NCBI GenBank assembly: GCA_914767715.1 | Contig: OU612068.1 | Span: 34,658,001 to 34,722,000 of the forward strand | Source of the DNA: Membranipora membranacea | Lineage: Eukaryota > Bryozoa > Gymnolaemata > Cheilostomatida > Membraniporidae | DNA: 64,000 nucleotides | Reading direction: 5' to 3' | In this document: piece by piece, positions 1-12,767 of the stretch | How the letters are laid out: each line of letters starts with the position of its first letter | Position numbering within the stretch: the stretch's first letter is position 1 | Made by a program: the position numbers and the translations under genes | Notes under the pieces: model-generated | What the model saw: the letters and a program-made list of their open reading frames with translations, nothing else | The model's database searches: none | Told to the model about the DNA's origin: nothing

Positions 1-1039
1 TGTATCTGAAATGGTACTACCCTCTAGGAGTTTAGTTTTTGCGGCATTTAGGATTCGCTTTTCGCGTTGTTGCCTAGGTTGCGAAATTTAGTGTATCTTA
101 AATTAAACTCACTCACCATAGTTTCATAAACAATGTGCAATTATACAGGAATACACCTTGCTGAAGCATGCAAACTAGCGTGGTGTAGTGGTCTAAGTGT
201 CTGCCTTGCAATCAAATGGAGATTTATGCCCAGCTTGGACATTTTTTTTTAAATTTTCACTAGTAAGCCTACTAGCGAAATTTAGTACTAGTGAAATTTA
301 GTACCAGGTACCAGGTCGAAATTAAACTCTAGCTAAATTAAACTTCTATAGGGTATATGAAGTTCATTTGTCAAATAACTCATTCATTTCAAAGTTTCAC
401 CCATTCATCCATTGTCATGATTTGTAAATCCTTTTTGATTAGTTCGTTATAAGTACATTAGTTAATAACATAGTAGTATTATTTTCTTTCATTGATTATG
501 AAAATAAAAAAATATCTTGTCATCGGAAATATCTGTTACCGCTAGACAGTTTCCTTCCTCTCAGCTTGTACCTGCATACTCTGCTACCTCGATATAAGCC
601 GGGCCTTCCAAATCGAGTCCCTTGATAATGTTGACCTCAGATCAACTGGAGGATTCAATAATCATTTTGTTCACGGGCAAACAAAGCATCGTAACATATC
701 CTTGTTTGGTTTGACACACGGCCGGCCAGTAGGATCAGATCAGAGAATCGGGCAGTTCAGAATTAGAATAGCTAACAGTCTCTTTGGATTCTATATAAAT
801 GTACATGGAACAATGATTTTATTAATATCAGGCATCAAAAAAGTAAACTGGAAAAAATTTGTGCGTGGTAGAAAGTCTATAATATGGAGATATAGATATA
901 AAATAGTGGTCCTGGAATGATAACCATTCGCAGTGGAGGCCTAGATAGACCGGACCATATATGGTGGAACAGTTATTTTAATATAATACACAAAATTGTG
1001 GACCTTATCATTGAGTGAAAATAAAGTTCTCACTATTTC
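1..1039. other. Intergenic stretch at left edge
   Basis: No coding exon with splice-site support was found. The stretch is AT-rich, with short repeated words built on GAAATTTAGTA between about 80 and 320, a tRNA-like segment near 180, and a 72-codon plus-strand ORF (702-920) with no family resemblance. It lies 3' of the minus-strand gene that ends at 1040, so part of it is probably that gene's 3' untranslated region. Confidence 0.5.
177..250 (+). repeat. Degenerate tRNA-like segment, possible SINE head
   Basis: The segment starts with TGGTGTAGTGG (181-191), a good match to the Pol III A box, then TCTGC and the loop CTTGCAA, which resembles a tRNA anticodon arm with TGC. The 3' half of that stem is not complementary. 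A weak B-box-like AGATTTATGCC follows, and the segment ends in a run of T (242-250) such as terminates Pol III transcripts. The acceptor stem does not pair. This is a decayed tRNA copy or tRNA-derived SINE head, not a working tRNA gene. Confidence 0.4.
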
Positions 1040-4000
1040 TCAATGTGCAGCCCTGGCTTTAGACTTATTGTTCACTTTCCTTAGCGGGTTTTTCTTCCCC
1101 CCAGGATAGTACTCATAGAGGTTACTGTTATTGCCTAAAATTTTCTTCATTTCAGGAACTTTAGTATCATATCCAGGTTTGCCTGATGGCTTCTTGACAT
1201 AGCCGAGCTCATTCCAGGGAATATTGTCATAGTAGGTTGATGTATAGCTGCGGGTTGTCATGGTACTCAGGTATTCAGACCGCTTAGGAATGTTTTTAGC
1301 TCGAGTATCAGCCAATGCAGCTAGATAAGCCTTCCGGTGTATCTGTGGAGGAAAAGACGGTAATGAGGTCATCAAGCATTGAAAGGCCCTAATGTGTATG
1401 AGTAACGCAAACCCGGGCCCTAACCCAAACCCGCAACGCAATACACTGATTATCAGAGAGATGGAGAAATAAAAACAATAAGTCATTAGATGAGATCATC
1501 TTCTGATGGTTCTCTTGACCAAAAATTTTTGTCAGGAAAAATCTTTATAAGCGAGCCTGTTACCTGACTGAGATCTTTGTTATTTATCACAGGTAAACTT
1601 GAGGCCGTGCTGTGACCACTATTCCTACTATGAGTCGTCCTCTCTGTCAGCGGCAGCAATCCCTCATCCTCCGCAGCTGAAGTCAGGCCAGAGAGATTAG
1701 ATCCAACCTAAGTGTGTACCAAGAAAGTATCAGAAAATGTTTTACATGGTACCCTTTTATGCATATCTCAGAGTGTCTAATAATACAAGTTAGTGGTATT
1801 CATAAAGAGGTAAGTAGCTTGAGGTGTAATAAATAATTTAGACCCGGAAATTCAATGCACAATTCTGTTACAATCACAAATCTATCTTGAAACATCCACA
1901 TATCGAGTTTAAATAACAATACTCGCTGTGTGCTTTGGAAAAACTGATCATTTCGACTCTATCACTCACGCACTGTTTATTATTATCGTTGGTTTCCGCT
2001 GAATTTAACGGAATGCAGCAATTGACTGACTGTGGCATGTTAATAAAAACAATACTGGGCTGAAGGTCGGCAAGGATTATTGTACAGACATAGATAAAAC
2101 ATACCCGCTCTACAGAGAACCTCTCATAGTTTACATCATATCCTCCACTACTCAGTTTTCTCTCTACTCTATCCATGACTGACTGAGGAGACTCCAGTCT
2201 ACTCAGCCTCTCACTGTATCCATCACTGGGAGTCATCCTATCAGCCTCATCTTTCAGCCATTCATCTCCATCAACCAACCTGCATAGATCGGAGAGGTGA
2301 TAGTTAGTGAAGCAATGAGTATGGTGACAGGTGCTCAAACAGTAACTTTGGAGGGGCTGGTAGGGTCTGTCGTGTAGGTCTGATGAGAGCTTATAACAGG
2401 GATAAATCGTTTCCCCCACCACGACTATCTTTTATCTAAACTTGATAATAGTACATATCTGTCTCCATTTGAGCTTTGTCTGATGAGATAACAAGGAGTT
2501 AGAATTCAAAAGGAGGTAGGAGCTTTGTAAGGGATGGTAGGGGACTTGCAAGGGATGATGGATGTTTGCAGGGAAGAGGCACTTTTATACATTACCACTC
2601 ATAAGACGAGAGAGTTAAAATTGTGTCTTCTTTGTCACTACGAGGATAGTAAGGAATTATCATTATGTATAAAAACCTTGCAAAGTCCTTTAATTTCATC
2701 CCCAGAGAGTTCCAAGAATACCGATTATAATTAATAGACAGGGTCAAACAGCAATTAGATTACGATCTGATACATAAAAGGTTTAAAGTCTCTATGTAAG
2801 TCAATTCATCATTTATATTTTGTCGGGGAGATGTGATCCTTCTCTCTGTCCAAAATATATCCACAGACCTGATTGTCATATTTGTATATTTATACATCTA
2901 TCAGAAGTTATGAAATCTTAGTCTCACCTGATCACAGGAATAGATATAGTTTCCTCAGAACTTTTCCCCATCAGTTTTTGTCTGCCACTGAGTAACTCTG
3001 CTTGATGATTACTGTTATTGTTCATGTCTAGGTCCAACTAAAAGTAGATGTAACAAGATGTGAGCACAGTGGTGGGAAGATTTTGAACAATAAAAATATG
3101 GCAATAGCAATTCTAATCCCTATAGTGTTTTGTCTAGTTGAGGGGGCCCACGGGCAATTATGTTGATCTATCTCTCAAATACCAACAATCAATCATCCGA
3201 GATAATTTTATCTCAGGAGTTATATCCTCCTTAGCAATGTGTGGATAACTCTTACATTTGGTGAGATTCAGTTCTGCTGATGAAAAAACTAAGTGATTTT
3301 TGTTTGTTTGTTTGTTTGTTTGTTTAATTTATGACTTCTCATCCGAGAATGCTTACATAATAAAAGTAGTGTGCTTTCAAAAAGCCCCTCTAAAAATATA
3401 TGAACAAAAATAAAATAAATCATTTCAAACGGCATAAAACTCAGGATTGGCAAATACTTCCGAACTGATTTTCGACAGAGTTACAAAATCCCTCAATAAA
3501 AAAACGATCGAATCAATTTTCATCCATTGTTTGAATACCTCACAGCATACCTATGTAAAAGATCCATCCACAAAATATAGATCAGTCTACATTGAATCAT
3601 AGAATAAACAGTATCATGTTGTAAAACTGACCTGATCGCCTATAACCTCCATAGCTAGTTCCATCTCGGTAGGGGTGCTTATCACAGTAAGTTCATCATC
3701 ATCTATCATACCATTAGGGGACGGGGTGCGCACCCCCTTTATCATACCTCCACAGGTCTCACAGCGCAGAGGCCGCAAAGTCTCATCTTTTTTCTCACAC
3801 CACACCTCATGGTAAAATGTTTTGTAACAGAGACTAGAAAATATTTTACATAATTTGTCAGAACCCACAGATGAGACCCTGGCTGGACTCAAAGGGTATC
3901 CTCGGTTGATTTTGAGCGCTCTATAGGAATGAATGTGTATCATGATAGTGGATACAATATTATCACATACTTGTAAATTTTTATCTGATGGGGTGACACA

Positions 4001-7000
4001 TTAAATGAAAAAGACCAAGTTAAAGAACCAAATCATCAGTTGTATGATGAACACCTATATGCAGGAGTTGTATGATGAACACTTACATGCAGGAGTTGTA
4101 TGTCCTGGGTTTACAATCTGCTCCCTCACACAAACATTCACCATCCCTACTAGGTACGAGCTCTATTGTGCTGGTATGACTGGAGAATGACTGCCTAGCT
4201 GATGGCATACGCATTCTCCTAGCACTGCCTCGTCGAGAAATTGGCTGGTCATCAACTAAAATTATAATTGAAAAGCATTAATCTGCTAGGCTTTAATCTA
4301 GTGCTAAGCTTTAATCTGGGTTTCTGTTGGTGGCACTCTAATCTGGGTTTCTGTGGGTGGCACTCTAATCTGGGTTTCTGTTGGTGGCATTCAATAATCA
4401 ACGACTATGTAGATGATAAAGGAATGCCACTACAAAGACTAAAACCCAAACCTGAGCCGACCACGGGTTATATACAAACTGACTGTTACTGAAGTAACTT
4501 GACATCAGCTCTTTGTTCAATGGTTGAATGTTAAAATAGATAAAGGTTGTACAGTTACCTTGGAAACTGGAGTTTCTTAATACCATGACCACAGTTTCAG
4601 TTACGGTGTCCATTTCTCTCAATCTAAGTCCACCAGGAAATAATCTCGGTCAGGTCAGCACAAACTTACTAATGATGAGCCACTAAGCTACCTAAACTCA
4701 TTCTAATGAGCATATCTCAATTATTAATGTAATCAGCATGATTGAGCTGTGATTCGGTTACTGATTAAGTAAAGCATAGTTTGTGTTTTCATTAATTACT
4801 GCAAACACCTTATTGAGCTTGGTTATCAAGTGTCCAACAAGCAGTTACAGTTCCAAAATAGAGAGAATTTTTATTGGCTCATCAGCGGAGTATTTAACAG
4901 AGCCATAAATAAGTTGGTCATATTGTTGTGTATATAACCAATTGAAGCTATATAAATACTTTTTTAGTGCCCATTGCCTTGTTACGTTTGAAAAGCCGCA
5001 CATGGCCAGAATAAAGACTAGTATATAATCGGCCACAAGTTATTGGGAGATAACAGCAAACAATGGATCTTGTATTGATAATTGTGTAGAGTTGTGTAGG
5101 ATATCGGAACTTACAAGTTGATCTCGCTGTACTCTTTCTGGAGCTTCTCTACAATCAACAATTATACTGATATCAAGACTTAGTTGAGTGTGATATTAAT
5201 GATGAAATGGTCAGCCCTCAAACTGCTTCTCCTTTTAATCCATTTCAATGTAAGAATTTTGCATTTAACTCCTAAGTTTGTGTGTCATGCTTGCATAATC
5301 AAAAACATTCTGAACCAGAAATCTGATAGACTAATTATTTTTAGAAAAAAAATTAGTTAATATCTTACATGACTGCCAAGTTCCGAGATGGGTCTAACAT
5401 TAGTATTAATATTCATGGCTGATGCTGGTCGGCTGCCGTTCTCAGATGGGAAGAAACGTCCGTCCTCTGAAGGTGATATCTGCAGAGAAGGTAAAATAGG
5501 CAGAGGACCTGACAGTGAACCTGTAAGAATACAATATAATATTAGAGTTAGGAAATTAACCATTCATCAACAAAAAAAGGGTTTCAATATTCTATTGTAT
5601 GAGAGTGAAGGGAGGGGCAAGGTTAGGCAAGAAGTGAAATTGAACCATGATATGTTCGCCAAGAAAAAGTTGTCAGTCCCTATCTTATAGAAAGATAACT
5701 CCTCAGTCCAATCTTGACCTATTATTACAGTGACCAGTATTTTCTTAATTGGATATTGTAAGAAAGTGAATGTAGAACTTAGGTTGTAGCAATTATATGA
5801 AGGTTTCTGTAATGTGCTAATTCTAGTTGAGAAAAGAGAAAAGAATGTGGAGAACCAAGAACAACTGAAAGAACAGAATACACAGTCTGAGACAGAGACA
5901 GCTAGCGGAGCTTCAGGCGAATGTGCTAAACACGTAGGGAGATAATAACCTATCACATCAGCGGCATTCTTCTTTTTGATTAGATTCATAGAAAGTTTTT
6001 TCCATGTCCTCTTGGCAACTGGCTGGTTTTGACCAGTTATGTCGCTACCAAAAGTAATATCACTAGATAGCGACTTCTCATGCCTAGGAGTGGGCTCATC
6101 AGAGTTAAGAATCTGACTTGATATAACACTAAGATTAGAGTTATCGGTCAGAACTGCAGGCTCGGAGCCTCTTAGGGTTACCTGACTGCTGGTTACTTGA
6201 GGCTTCTCAGCTAAGGAAAGTATCATTACCATAATGTAAGTTTATGATGATAAGTTTTAATGTGTGTAGTTCCGTGTTATTTGTAGGACAACTCTGATCT
6301 AAGACAACTCTCATGAGAAAATAAGATTACCATCCACCATTAGGTATATACACGTGGATGTGTTCAGATTATTCAAGGCAAGAAATATTATAAAAACAAT
6401 GGTTTTGAAACATACCAGCCAGGAATGATGACTTGGCAGCAGCTGTGAACTTTTGACCTCTAGAAGCTCCTCTTATCGACAGAGCTTCATTCAAAGTTCT
6501 CCTCTGTCCAGGCCCTCCAGTCGCTAGATAGTCTTTAACATCCAAAGTGCTCTCTGGTAACCAGCTATCACCGTCTAACTCACTGTTACACGGTAAGCTC
6601 GAGAAGTGACTGTGACTGTGAGACGTCTGCAGCTTGAGCCTGTTACGCAGCTCCGCCTGGAGCGGTCGGAAGTCGGGTACAGGTTTGTTCAGTTCGTCCT
6701 GCTTTTCAGATGTGAGGCTGTTTAAAAGCTCTCTGTCAGCAATGTCAATGTCAGCCTCAGAGTCGTAATCAACAGAGACCTCCTCAAGGATTTGATCGTT
6801 GGAGTTACCAGTGAAGATAGAGTTTCGTGGTACAGCCGTGTGTGCAGTGACTAAGATTTGATCGGAGGAATATTGCACTCCATCAGTATGTGGAGCACCG
6901 TGAGCATGAAACTGGACACTTTCCTGATCCTGACTATTGAAAACAACATTTATTTCAAAATTAGTTAGGATGTGAAGCACCACGCTGATGTGATCCTTAT

Positions 7001-10000
7001 GTATCTGACTGTCTCTGGTCCAGGACAATTTGTGATGTTCAAGTTTGTTGATTCGCAAAATATTCACTTATTTCATGTTTAGGGTTTATTAACAAACCCT
7101 ACTGTTGACCCTGGCATATTTTAGCTCAAATTAACGAGTAAAGAGTACAGATATGATGGTCTACTTGATAGAAGATACCTACTTGAGTTTTGTTGTTTTG
7201 ATATTGCTCTGAGCTAGAAGTCTATCGATAAAAACCCTCTCGTCAAAAGTTTCACTCTTAGACTTTCTTCTGAGCTGGTGAAGTCGTTCCACCTGTCAAA
7301 AATTACTTTATGGTGACTATGTTTCCGTACAATTCTTTACTCAGGGCGTTGATTAAAACTGATGACTTTATTCCAACTCAAATTACCTATTACTTCATCA
7401 TCTCAATACAAGGATATTGCAAATATGTTCACTACCCAGGCACCAATGTTCATATGGATAAGATCATTGGGAATCTAGGTGCTCAAGATCAGATGTAGCC
7501 TGGCGATTGCAATATCACATATAATATAATGAAACCTACAGATGGGAAATAGGTCCAGTACAATTTGACAGTGTTGTAAACATACATAATTAAATAATTA
7601 ATTAATTCATACAAATAAACCTCATGGTTTGGAGACAACACAAGCTCACTCCACCTACCTGCTCTAGTATAGTCTTTTGCGTGCTGACAGCCCTCCTGAT
7701 CTTTCTATGTTTATTACTCAGGCTATTAGGATTAAGTGTTGAACTCATCGACGGTAGTCCACTACCCAGCTCGTATTTGTAAACTTTCTTCTGAGATTCG
7801 ATCTCCTTTACCTGCTTTCAATAAGCAACAAAATACTAGATACTAGGTTAGGTATACCAGTACTATATAGGCTGTGTATAGCTCTAACCTTCAATGGTGT
7901 CACTGGTGTAATGACACAGCTGTATTTACAGATTGCACAATGTAACATCGTGATCACTCAAAGTCTGTTGTCAAGAAATAAACTCCCAGATTATCGACAT
8001 GCCCACAAATAGAGATAAAATTTGTTGATTTTCCTTACCATTATTAAAAGTGTCAGTCGGCAATCAAGCTCACAATTTTATGGTTATTACGTTCATACAT
8101 TTGTAAAGCTTGGGCAAAGTTTTTTGAGGGTGGGGGCCAAGTTATTGCACACAAAGTTTTTAGAGAAATTGAAACTCCCAGAGAGGATTTTTGAGTTTTA
8201 TTCTATGTAAATATCTGAATTGTAATGATAAGATTTTCCAATCTACCTGAATATTGTCATGTATTACCTCCTTGCTTGATGTGTCTCTCCTCTCCTCACT
8301 CACAGGTTTGAGATCCTCTGATGAAGACGGCTGCTGGCTCATGTCTTTTTTGTCGTAAAAACTCCTGAGGTAGTAATTAACAGAAGCGTCGTATTTGCTC
8401 TTGAATTCCTTTCCTAGTTTGGTGCACTGTGACACAGTGATGTCGTTCATACGTCGCTAAAACACATTCAAAACATAAATGGTAGAGGCAAATTATCAAA
8501 ATTTCATCAAACTCAGAACTAACCAAACCATATTCTGCTCATATCTAGTAGCTTACCTCAAGATATTTGATTTTTTTACAATAAAAGTCGTAAAATATCC
8601 AGATAGAGTATGGACTTGACGGCTCATTCTATTCACTTGAGCAACGAAACCCCTTATCAAATAATTTGCCGAAATGGACAGTGTATATCTATTGTTTTCA
8701 GCAAACAAAAGGATGGGAACAATTATCTACATTTGCAGATGTTGTTATACTTCTAAATTCAGAGATAAACTTGCAATAATCACTTTATAATACGTGTTAT
8801 CTGCACATTTTGAGACCCACCCATGAGGTAAGGTGTATATACAGGAGACCCACCCATGAGGTAAGGTGTATATACAGGAGTATATGGCAGATTTCGCAAC
8901 AGGCTGAATACTTAGACCACCCAGAGAGATTGTACCAATAATACAGATTAACCAAATAGGACTTAAAACATCAGCTGGCATAACCTCAATTATTCATTTA
9001 ATCATTCTACATGAATTTGTTTTCACTGACAGTTCACTGCCTAACTTTTCATTTTGGCGTATTTTATCTGCAAGCGCTATTCCTATAAAATCATGTTATT
9101 CTCACCTCATCATCGATTTATATCAATAACCCACCTTGATGAGATCCCGTCTCTGTTTGTTTGTAGCCTGATTGTCTGTAGCTTCTTTATCAGCTGACAG
9201 CAAGGCAGCGATTCTTTTCTGCTGCTTCTTTACAGCGTATAGATTCATTGGTGGTATCGGCTCCACATCGAAAGGCAGTGCTCTTTTCTCCAGACTTTTG
9301 TCATCCTGAAAATTTATAAGAATAAATTATTTCACCTGTCCCAACACAACAGAACAAAAATCCCATGATCAATGAAAAACAATTCATCTTATGTATCCAA
9401 TGTCTAGATGAGCTTGTGAACAACAACAGTTTGTTTAATGGTGTGATTAGAATTATGTACGTACTACATTTATAGTGAGCAAACCTGATAGAACTGAAGG
9501 TATCTGAGAGTGTTAGCAGGATATTTTATTCTATATCTGAAACTATCTTTTGCCACAATGAAAACAACACTTTTGTCTAAAGTAAAGCTCTTTCCATAAG
9601 AAGATTCGCGACAAGATTTTTCTGTATCCAATGTCTCTTCGCTGTGTGGAGACGGCTCTTCTTTTCCTAATGTCTTAATTTCTACAGTCGGAAGAGTGCC
9701 CATATTCGAGGCGGGTTTGTCTTACTTTCAGCAGAATATTGACAACTTGAGGTTTTCCCACCCCACTTAAGAATGACAAGTAAGATTTTAAAGAATATTT
9801 CGTTGCTCATCAACAATCGATTTAAAGACCAATGATTTAATGTCACATGCATCATGAATTAAAAGAATAAAATTGCTGCTTTACCTTTTCGAAGGCGAAT
9901 GGAGACAAAATAATTTCTATTTTAATCTGCATTTCATGCTTTTCAGCAATTTGAATTCAGCAATTTTATTGATTTCAAAACCATCTATGGCAAATAATGA

Positions 10001-12767
10001 CGCAATATTATTCCACGATTATGACCCTTAATGCCAATGTATGCCTATCACAATATCATCTGTCTGACGTTTAGCTTTTAAAAGTCAGTTTATTTATGGG
10101 TGGGATCATTTTTGCTGAGGGCCATAGAATAATTTGTGTCATCCTCCTTTTATCAAAGGGTGGTTAAGTTTGCCGTAAATCACTAGAATGAGGATAAGAT
10201 TAGGGTAAGTTACCAGCAAGTTCTAATATCGCAGATTATTTCAGACCCTCTTCACAGATTATTGCAAACAGAAGATTTATAAAAAGACGAAGGCAGGCAA
10301 CTCCGTCGGTATAAATCACTTATCGCATCCTGCTGTTCGATGTGTAGCCAATGTTATATAGTGTGTGATAATTAAATTGCTTATTTATTGCTATTGATTA
10401 AAGACATTTGAGGAGGTCTAATTCAGTTTCAGTAACCATTGACAACCAGAAGATAATTTGATGCAGGAGTCTCGGCACGATTCAGACTTCCCAGCTATAA
10501 TCGCTTGTCACACTAGGAGAAGTTTTAATGATAGCCAGCTAAAAAGAAAATCACGAAACCAGGTGACTCAATATCATGACCATAGCTTAGGTGCATGCTA
10601 TCCTCGCCCAATGTCACAAGCTGCTGAGACAAATCATGGAATTCTGAGTATTCTTTGACATTCCAGTAGAGGTCACTTATTTTACTTACCGTTTGCCGTG
10701 CTGACGCTGACGTGTGCTGATCTTCTAAGGACTCTGTGAGAGTCTGGAAAACAAACAAAGATTTGTGTTGATAAACTTAATTTAAAATTCATTGCCTCAG
10801 GTTTGCTGTTTTTAGTTGCTCAGTTTAAAGGTCAACAATGACGTTCAATCGTAATTTCAGTGTAGTCTGTCTGTTCACCAACTCAGGTCACCTTGTTGTA
10901 GTAGCACTTTTTATCACGTACAGATCACAGACACGAGCTGCTGTGCTAGAAACACAAAACTTCTTAAGTAGGATGGTGTAATGACAACAATGATCATGGA
11001 GCCACAATGGAGAGACTAAGAGCATTATCACCAAGTGTCCCATACCCGCTATCGTTCAAATAAAATTATAACTGCAAAAACCTGTCAGAACAGTACAAAA
11101 TTCAACGTTTGTGACTAGCAGCTCACCTCACAAGAAAGTAATTGTTGAGACGATAAGCTCTCATGCATATTTGAGAGGTGTGAGCGATGACTACATTGAT
11201 TGTAGTCAATGAGAGACTCTCCTACGAGACTAGTAATATTGTACTCTGGAGAGCAATCAAACTTGTGAACTTATAGGTGTGAAAAGAGTAAATCTCATAA
11301 TTCCTGGAGTAAATACTTCTATCTGTCATTGGTCCACGTTGAGGGTATTTTTAGTTCTTGAAAGACGACAGTAAGTAGTAGAATCACGTCAGTGTTTGCC
11401 TGGTTGAGTTGTCATATAGAATAGCTGATAGGTAGTTTATATCGCGAGGGGGTGGAATGGATGGTTAGTCAGAGAATACTCAAACAAAAACTCCAAAATA
11501 AATCCATAAAATAGAAAATAAAAACGAATCTGTTTGCATCTAACCAACTTCTGTCCCTTCCAAACATCCTAAAAGATATGAGTGTAAATACCGCTATGTA
11601 CTTTATTTACCTGTATATAGAATGGCCAGGAGGAAAGCAGAATTGCTTAACAAGGTGACAATTATAATGACAAGATTGTTTTGACAGTCTGCCATAGTGT
11701 AGTTCAGTCAAACAGCACAATGTCTTGTATATATAATGCTGATAAGATTGCATATAGATATTATTAAAATGTAAATATTATATATCAATACATATTGCAG
11801 ACATGACAGTTATAACATTCATATAACATACACTTATCATACTACAGACAGTCACTTAACTATCTACACATACCTCAGAAATATTACTCGACCATAAACG
11901 TCTTTGTTGAATTTTTTGAAATACTTATTTTGACGCCAATTAATTGGGTTAAACTATGAACACAAAATGTTCAACATAACACCCAACTCATGGCAGACAT
12001 GAAGCCTGCCTTCAAAGAGTTACCCACCTGATTTCTGTCTGAAGTTCTCGGTAGTAGCTGGAGAACTCTGCGCCTCAGTGTAACATGTCTCAGTGTCTCC
12101 TCCAGGTACCGAGGCTCGATCAGCGCCCAGTCCGCCGCTCTGTATATAGTGTCACTGAGGGGATGATTGGAGTGAGCAAACTTTCTATGTAGACAGGCTA
12201 TTTCAGCCCGCTGTGTGTCACTTGACACAAATGATTGTGGAATCATGTTTTCCGGTAGAGAATTTTCCATACGCTTCTCTTTCTTATACCCCGCAATGTG
12301 AATAACCATCTACAAATAAAATTTTCTGTTGACATGTGGATATGCCAAGGACAAGATATCACATTGTTACAGAATTACAGGAAAATTGGTTCGACTTGCT
12401 ATTAAGAACACAACTAAAATATCGATGACATTACAATTACCTGTTTAGACAGTTTAGAAATGGCACCTACTCCAGTAACAGTTAACAGTGAACTTTGCTA
12501 GCCTTTCCAAACTACAAAAAAATCAACATTCAGAAAGTGTCATCACAACCTCTCATCATAATATAATGTAATATAATATAATGTATTGTAAATGGTATTG
12601 ATAGAATAGCGGAAGCTTCATGTTTAACTGTACATCAGTCAGTTGATGAAGGGCATCTCAACTTTCAGCTGCTCTAATGGTAAAACTTCTTCAGAATGTA
12701 AAATGAACCTCACAAAACAAATAAAATATAAATTGGATTAACCTACCTTATAATCTCCAATATCCAT
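1040..12767 (-). CDS. Unrecognised 19-exon gene, ~1,060-residue protein with cysteine cluster
   Basis: Exons 5' to 3': 12747-12767, 12441-12497, 12028-12309, 10690-10743, 9135-9305, 8247-8456, 7659-7811, 7183-7292, 6416-6933, 5950-6210, 5369-5520, 5115-5146, 4559-4617, 4087-4255, 3632-3833, 2928-3037, 2105-2279, 1564-1707, 1040-1342. All 18 junctions are GT-AG and the frame stays open from ATG (MDIGDYK) to TGA. I do not recognise the family. Residues ~139-320 are rich in Lys, Arg, Glu and Gln and could be helical. Residues ~320-690 are Ser/Pro-rich and acidic, likely disordered. Residues ~733-780 hold about nine cysteines, including CILC, a following His (FYHEVWC) and CETCGG, which could bind zinc. 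The C-terminal 100 residues are basic and Tyr-rich. No signal peptide or membrane span is evident. The start is the least certain part, because exons 1 and 2 are short. An alternative first exon may exist at 9485-9703. Confidence 0.72.
3632..4255 (-). other. Cysteine cluster of the unrecognised gene (exons 14-15)
   Basis: Across this junction the protein reads C-x-C-x4-C, then CILC, FYHEVWC, and CETCGG about twelve residues later. The spacing C-x2-C, H/C, C-x2-C suits a small zinc-binding fold, but it does not match RING, PHD, B-box or LIM spacing well enough to name. It lies between a Ser/Arg-rich segment and an acidic one. The upstream part ends at the CAT|gtaagt donor that sits in a tandem duplication. 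Confidence 0.45.
4039..4102. repeat. 28-bp tandem duplication spanning a splice donor
   Basis: Two 28-bp units (4039-4066 and 4067-4094), with the start of a third, cover the end of exon 14 of the unrecognised gene and its donor. On the minus strand the exonic copy reads GCAT|gtaagt and is the donor used in the model. The downstream copy reads GCATataggt, so its GT is lost. Confidence 0.85.
4312..4392. repeat. Three 27-bp tandem repeats
   Basis: Three consecutive 27-bp units of TAATCTGGGTTTCTG plus GTGG-CACTC differ by one or two substitutions. They lie in the intron between exons 13 and 14 of the unrecognised minus-strand gene and cause a repetitive short ORF on the plus strand. Confidence 0.9.
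8812..8877. repeat. Two perfect 33-bp tandem repeats
   Basis: The 33-bp unit starting GAGACCCACCCATGAGG occurs twice without mismatch, inside the intron between exons 5 and 6 of the unrecognised gene. The lack of divergence indicates a recent duplication. Confidence 0.95.
9485..9703 (-). CDS. Possible alternative first exon of the unrecognised gene
   Basis: An ATG-initiated open stretch of 73 codons ends exactly at CAG|gtttgc, a possible donor, in phase 0. That phase would join directly to exon 5 at 9305. The peptide looks coding: charged, then VVFIVAKDSFRYRIKYP. A stop codon lies shortly upstream in frame, and no acceptor of the right phase sits between it and the ATG, so this would be a separate 5' start rather than a cassette exon. 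It could also be chance; transcript data would decide. Confidence 0.4.
10744..12027 (-). other. Large intron of the unrecognised gene
   Basis: This 1.3-kb intron separates exons 3 and 4. I see no exon with both splice sites, no repeat family and no transposon ends in it, only AT-rich unique sequence. Confidence 0.6.

Noticed and set aside
702-920. 72-codon plus-strand ORF
   Set aside because: No motif, no splice support, AT-driven composition.
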